Source: an uncultured Gammaproteobacteria bacterium (lineage in GTDB: Bacteria; Pseudomonadota; Gammaproteobacteria; Arenicellales; Poriferihabitantaceae). Taken from it: a stretch of 64,000 nt of DNA. The translations under genes were made by a program, and so were the position numbers. Of this stretch, positions 62,233 through 64,000 are shown one piece after another. The notes under the pieces are model-generated. The model did not search any database and was not told the DNA's origin. It saw only the letters and a list, made by a program, of their open reading frames with translations. The stretch covers positions 1 through 64,000 of the forward strand of contig CALKKV010000003.1 of NCBI GenBank assembly GCA_937992195.1. Direction: 5' to 3'. The number at the start of each line of letters is the position of its first letter. Position 1 is the stretch's first letter.

Positions 62233-63372
62233 ATGAGCAAATTCAATACCGCCGCCTCGGAAACAGGCGATCCGCTTCTTTTTACTCCTGGCCCGTTAAC
62301 GACGTCCGCAAGCGTGAAGCAGGCTATGTTGCATGACTATGGTTCAAGGGATAATTATTTTATCGACCTGAATGCCAAAGTCCTCAAGCGACTAGTGGCA
62401 ATTGTGGGTGGAGAAGCCAGTCATGTTGCGGTGCCATTACAGGGGAGTGGCACCTTTGTGGTGGAGGCGATGATGGGCTGCTTTGTGCCCCCTAAGGGAA
62501 AGGTATTACTTTGTGTGAATGGGGCCTATGGAAAGCGAATTGCCAAAATATGTGACTACTATGGTCGCAGCTATGACGTGCAGGAGTCCGCTGAAGACCA
62601 GCCGATTGATACTGCGGTACTAGAGAAGACGCTTGCTGCGGACGAAGAAATCACCCACGTTGCTGTGGTACATACTGAAACCACTTCTGGTATTGAGAAC
62701 CCGTTAGTAGAAATTGCGAGTATCGTTGAAGAGCATGGGCGCGGATTATTAATTGACTCGATGAGCGCTTTTGGTGCGATGCCGGTGGATGCAAAAGAGA
62801 TTCGGTTTGATGCGCTATGTGCGTCCAGTAACAAGTGTTTGGAAGGCGCGCCAGGAATGGGTTTCTGTATTGCGCGCCAGGAGGCAATAGAAAAGACTGA
62901 AGGAAATTCGCCTTCGCTAAGTCTGGATCTTTACGATCAATGGCGAGCGATGGAAAGAAATAAACAGTGGCGGTTCACACCTCCAACTCATGTGTTGTTG
63001 GCATTTGACCAAGCGCTCAATGAGTTTGAAGAAGAGGGAGGAGTTGCCGGGCGTGGAAAGCGCTATCAAGAAAACTGTAAAACGTTAGTGGACGGGATGC
63101 GTGCTCTTGGGTTTCAAACACTGCTGCCTGATTCATTGCAGGCACCCAATATTGTGACCTTTCACATGCCATCCAACCCTTTGTTTGATTTCGAAGTTTT
63201 TTACGAGAAATTACGCCTGCTTGGCTACGTTATTTACCCTGGTAAATTAACTGTTGCCGATAGTTTTCGCATGGGATGCATTGGTCGTTTAGACCAGACG
63301 CATATGCGTGACGCGGTGGCAGCAGTTGCCCATGTTCTTGGTGAGTTAGGAATGCAAGGTAGGGCAGAGTAG
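62233..63372 (+). CDS. phnW: 2-aminoethylphosphonate-pyruvate transaminase
   Basis: 379-aa class V PLP aminotransferase converting AEP and pyruvate to phosphonoacetaldehyde and alanine, the first step of the pathway finished by PhnY and PhnA. LLFTPGPLTTSASVKQAMLH is the PhnW opening, and the PLP lysine is in ASSNKCLEGAPGMGF (about K200). GSGTFVVEAMMGCFVP and HTETTSGIENP are conserved. Divergent from the LysR gene. Confidence 0.94.
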   Translation: MSKFNTAASETGDPLLFTPGPLTTSASVKQAMLHDYGSRDNYFIDLNAKVLKRLVAIVGGEASHVAVPLQGSGTFVVEAMMGCFVPPKGKVLLCVNGAYGKRIAKICDYYGRSYDVQESAEDQPIDTAVLEKTLAADEEITHVAVVHTETTSGIENPLVEIASIVEEHGRGLLIDSMSAFGAMPVDAKEIRFDALCASSNKCLEGAPGMGFCIARQEAIEKTEGNSPSLSLDLYDQWRAMERNKQWRFTPPTHVLLAFDQALNEFEEEGGVAGRGKRYQENCKTLVDGMRALGFQTLLPDSLQAPNIVTFHMPSNPLFDFEVFYEKLRLLGYVIYPGKLTVADSFRMGCIGRLDQTHMRDAVAAVAHVLGELGMQGRAE

Positions 63373-63499
63373 AACAGGTTAAACCAAAAGGTTGTTGCCA
63401 AATGCGCGCAAATATTGAGAGTGTTCTTGGCTAGAACGCTAGCGCTTATCGTCTTTATCGTTTAGGGTATATGGTCGTTACAAGAAGATTCCCCTGTTT

Positions 63500-63513
63500 A
63501 ACATCTAGATGTT
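63500..63513. promoter_or_regulatory. 14-bp perfect palindrome in the phnW-GS gap
   Basis: AACATCTAGATGTT reads the same on both strands. It lies 147 bp before the glutamine-synthetase-like start and may be an operator. Nearby GCGTCA/TGACGC (63531-63549) forms a second short stem. Confidence 0.35.
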
Positions 63514-63560
63514 TTCAATGAAAGGAAAGCGCGTCAGATTGGTTGACGCAATCAATCTTC

Positions 63561-63625
63561 GTCTCATAACGAGACAGCCATTTTCGTGAAATTAGGGGAG
63601 GCGATTTAATGCGTCTCCCTTTTTT
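63561..63625 (+). terminator. Terminator, possibly a leader attenuator of the GS-like gene
   Basis: GGGAGGCG (63596-63603) pairs with CGTCTCCC (63612-63619, one G-T) and is followed by six T, a good intrinsic terminator. Upstream, GTCTC (63561-63565) pairs with GAGAC (63571-63575). That GAGAC could instead pair with GTCTC inside the terminator (63613-63617). It ends 34 bp before the next ATG, so it could either end phnW transcripts or attenuate the next gene. Confidence 0.7.
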
Positions 63626-63659
63626 ATGTAGTAAAAAAAGCGTTCATTACAGGTGCAAT

Positions 63660-64000
63660 ATGCCAGGCAATCTTACATTTGATTCTCTAAAGGATAAGGT
63701 CGAGCTTGAATTAATCGATACAGTTTTAGCCGTCATCCCTGATATGCAGGGCCGGCTTATGGGCAAACGATTTCACGCCGAGTTTTTTGTTGAAAGTGCC
63801 TGGGAAGAAACCCACTGTTGTAATTATCTCGTCGCTACAGATCTTGAGATGGAGACGGTAGAAGGGTATGCGTCTACCAGTTGGGCAAGCGGCTATGGAG
63901 ACTATGTGATGCGCCCCGATATGGCTACCTTGAGAGAGGTGCCTTGGTTAGAAGGCACCGCCATGGTGATATGTGATCTGTTGGATCATCATACCCATGA
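63660..64000 (+). CDS. Glutamine-synthetase-family protein, 5' end (cut by window edge)
   Basis: First 113 codons of a gene that runs off the window. MPGNLTFDSLKDKVELELID then AVIPDMQGRLMGKRFHAEFF resembles the N-terminal beta-grasp region of type III/gamma-glutamylamide-synthetase-like GlnA proteins (D-x-x-G-x-x-x-G-K-R). DYVMRPDMATLREVPWLEGT and AMVICDL fit the same family (the usual D-x-x-T-x-x-x-x-P-W). These ligases often act on amines rather than ammonia, which would suit a nitrogen-scavenging region. Confidence 0.8.
   Translation, partial: MPGNLTFDSLKDKVELELIDTVLAVIPDMQGRLMGKRFHAEFFVESAWEETHCCNYLVATDLEMETVEGYASTSWASGYGDYVMRPDMATLREVPWLEGTAMVICDLLDHHTH

Overview
The window looks like the chromosome of a marine heterotrophic gammaproteobacterium. 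The evidence is a Pseudomonas-type Fur, a bfd-bfr pair, a rhombosortase with a GlyGly-tailed VIT/VWA substrate, two quaternary-amine (betaine) ABC transporters, a candidate DMSP-lyase cupin, a 2-aminoethylphosphonate (AEP) catabolic cluster and moderate GC content. I cannot name a genus. No tRNA, rRNA or CRISPR array was recognised.

Layout. 0.3-1.4 kb: LysE exporter and a GNAT remnant. 1.6-10.6 kb: iron homeostasis (bfr, bfd, a methyltransferase-like gene, fur, then a DUF4856 protein, a membrane hydroxylase and an Fbp-type Fe(III) ABC transporter), with three Fur-box-like sites. 10.8-14.2 kb: TetR/AhpD-like pair, a TupA-like binding protein and a decayed sulfite dehydrogenase locus (soxC broken and fused to soxD). 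14.7-18.6 kb: TauD-type dioxygenase, DMSP-lyase-like cupin, DJ-1/PfpI protein and class II HMG-CoA reductase. 18.8-26 kb: LTA-synthase-like sulfatase, a four-gene envelope operon built round a solute-binding/VWA lipoprotein, an alpha/beta-hydrolase relic and a DM13 protein. 26.1-27.0 kb: ECF sigma and its anti-sigma.

27,384-30,286: a complete IS1595-family element with 23/26-matching terminal inverted repeats and a perfect 8-bp target duplication (TAAAAAAA). Besides the transposase it carries an opposing four-gene cargo operon: two-TM protein, ImmA/IrrE-type metallopeptidase, 292-aa unknown and small protein. This is the best candidate here for an undescribed system. Both inward faces of the terminal repeats appear to supply promoters, one for the transposase and one for the cargo.

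30.4-50 kb: an OmpA-like barrel and a pectate-lyase-like protein, then a large methylated-amine island: DeoR regulator, betaine binding protein, tandem-domain permease, dimethylglycine/sarcosine-dehydrogenase-like enzyme, thioredoxin 2, GST, Baeyer-Villiger-type monooxygenase, GcvT-like demethylase, membrane hydroxylase, BluB, and a second complete betaine transporter. Only one of the two transporters has its own ATPase.

51.6-56 kb: an operon of VIT-VWA substrate, rhombosortase, small membrane protein and DUF2145 protein, bracketed by an exact 25-bp direct repeat. 56-64 kb: methyltransferase, GhrA-like reductase, DinB protein, then AEP degradation (phnY, phnA, LysR, phnW) and the 5' end of a glutamine-synthetase-family gene behind a terminator-like leader. 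Functional calls come from motif recognition in the translated sequence; no database search was run.
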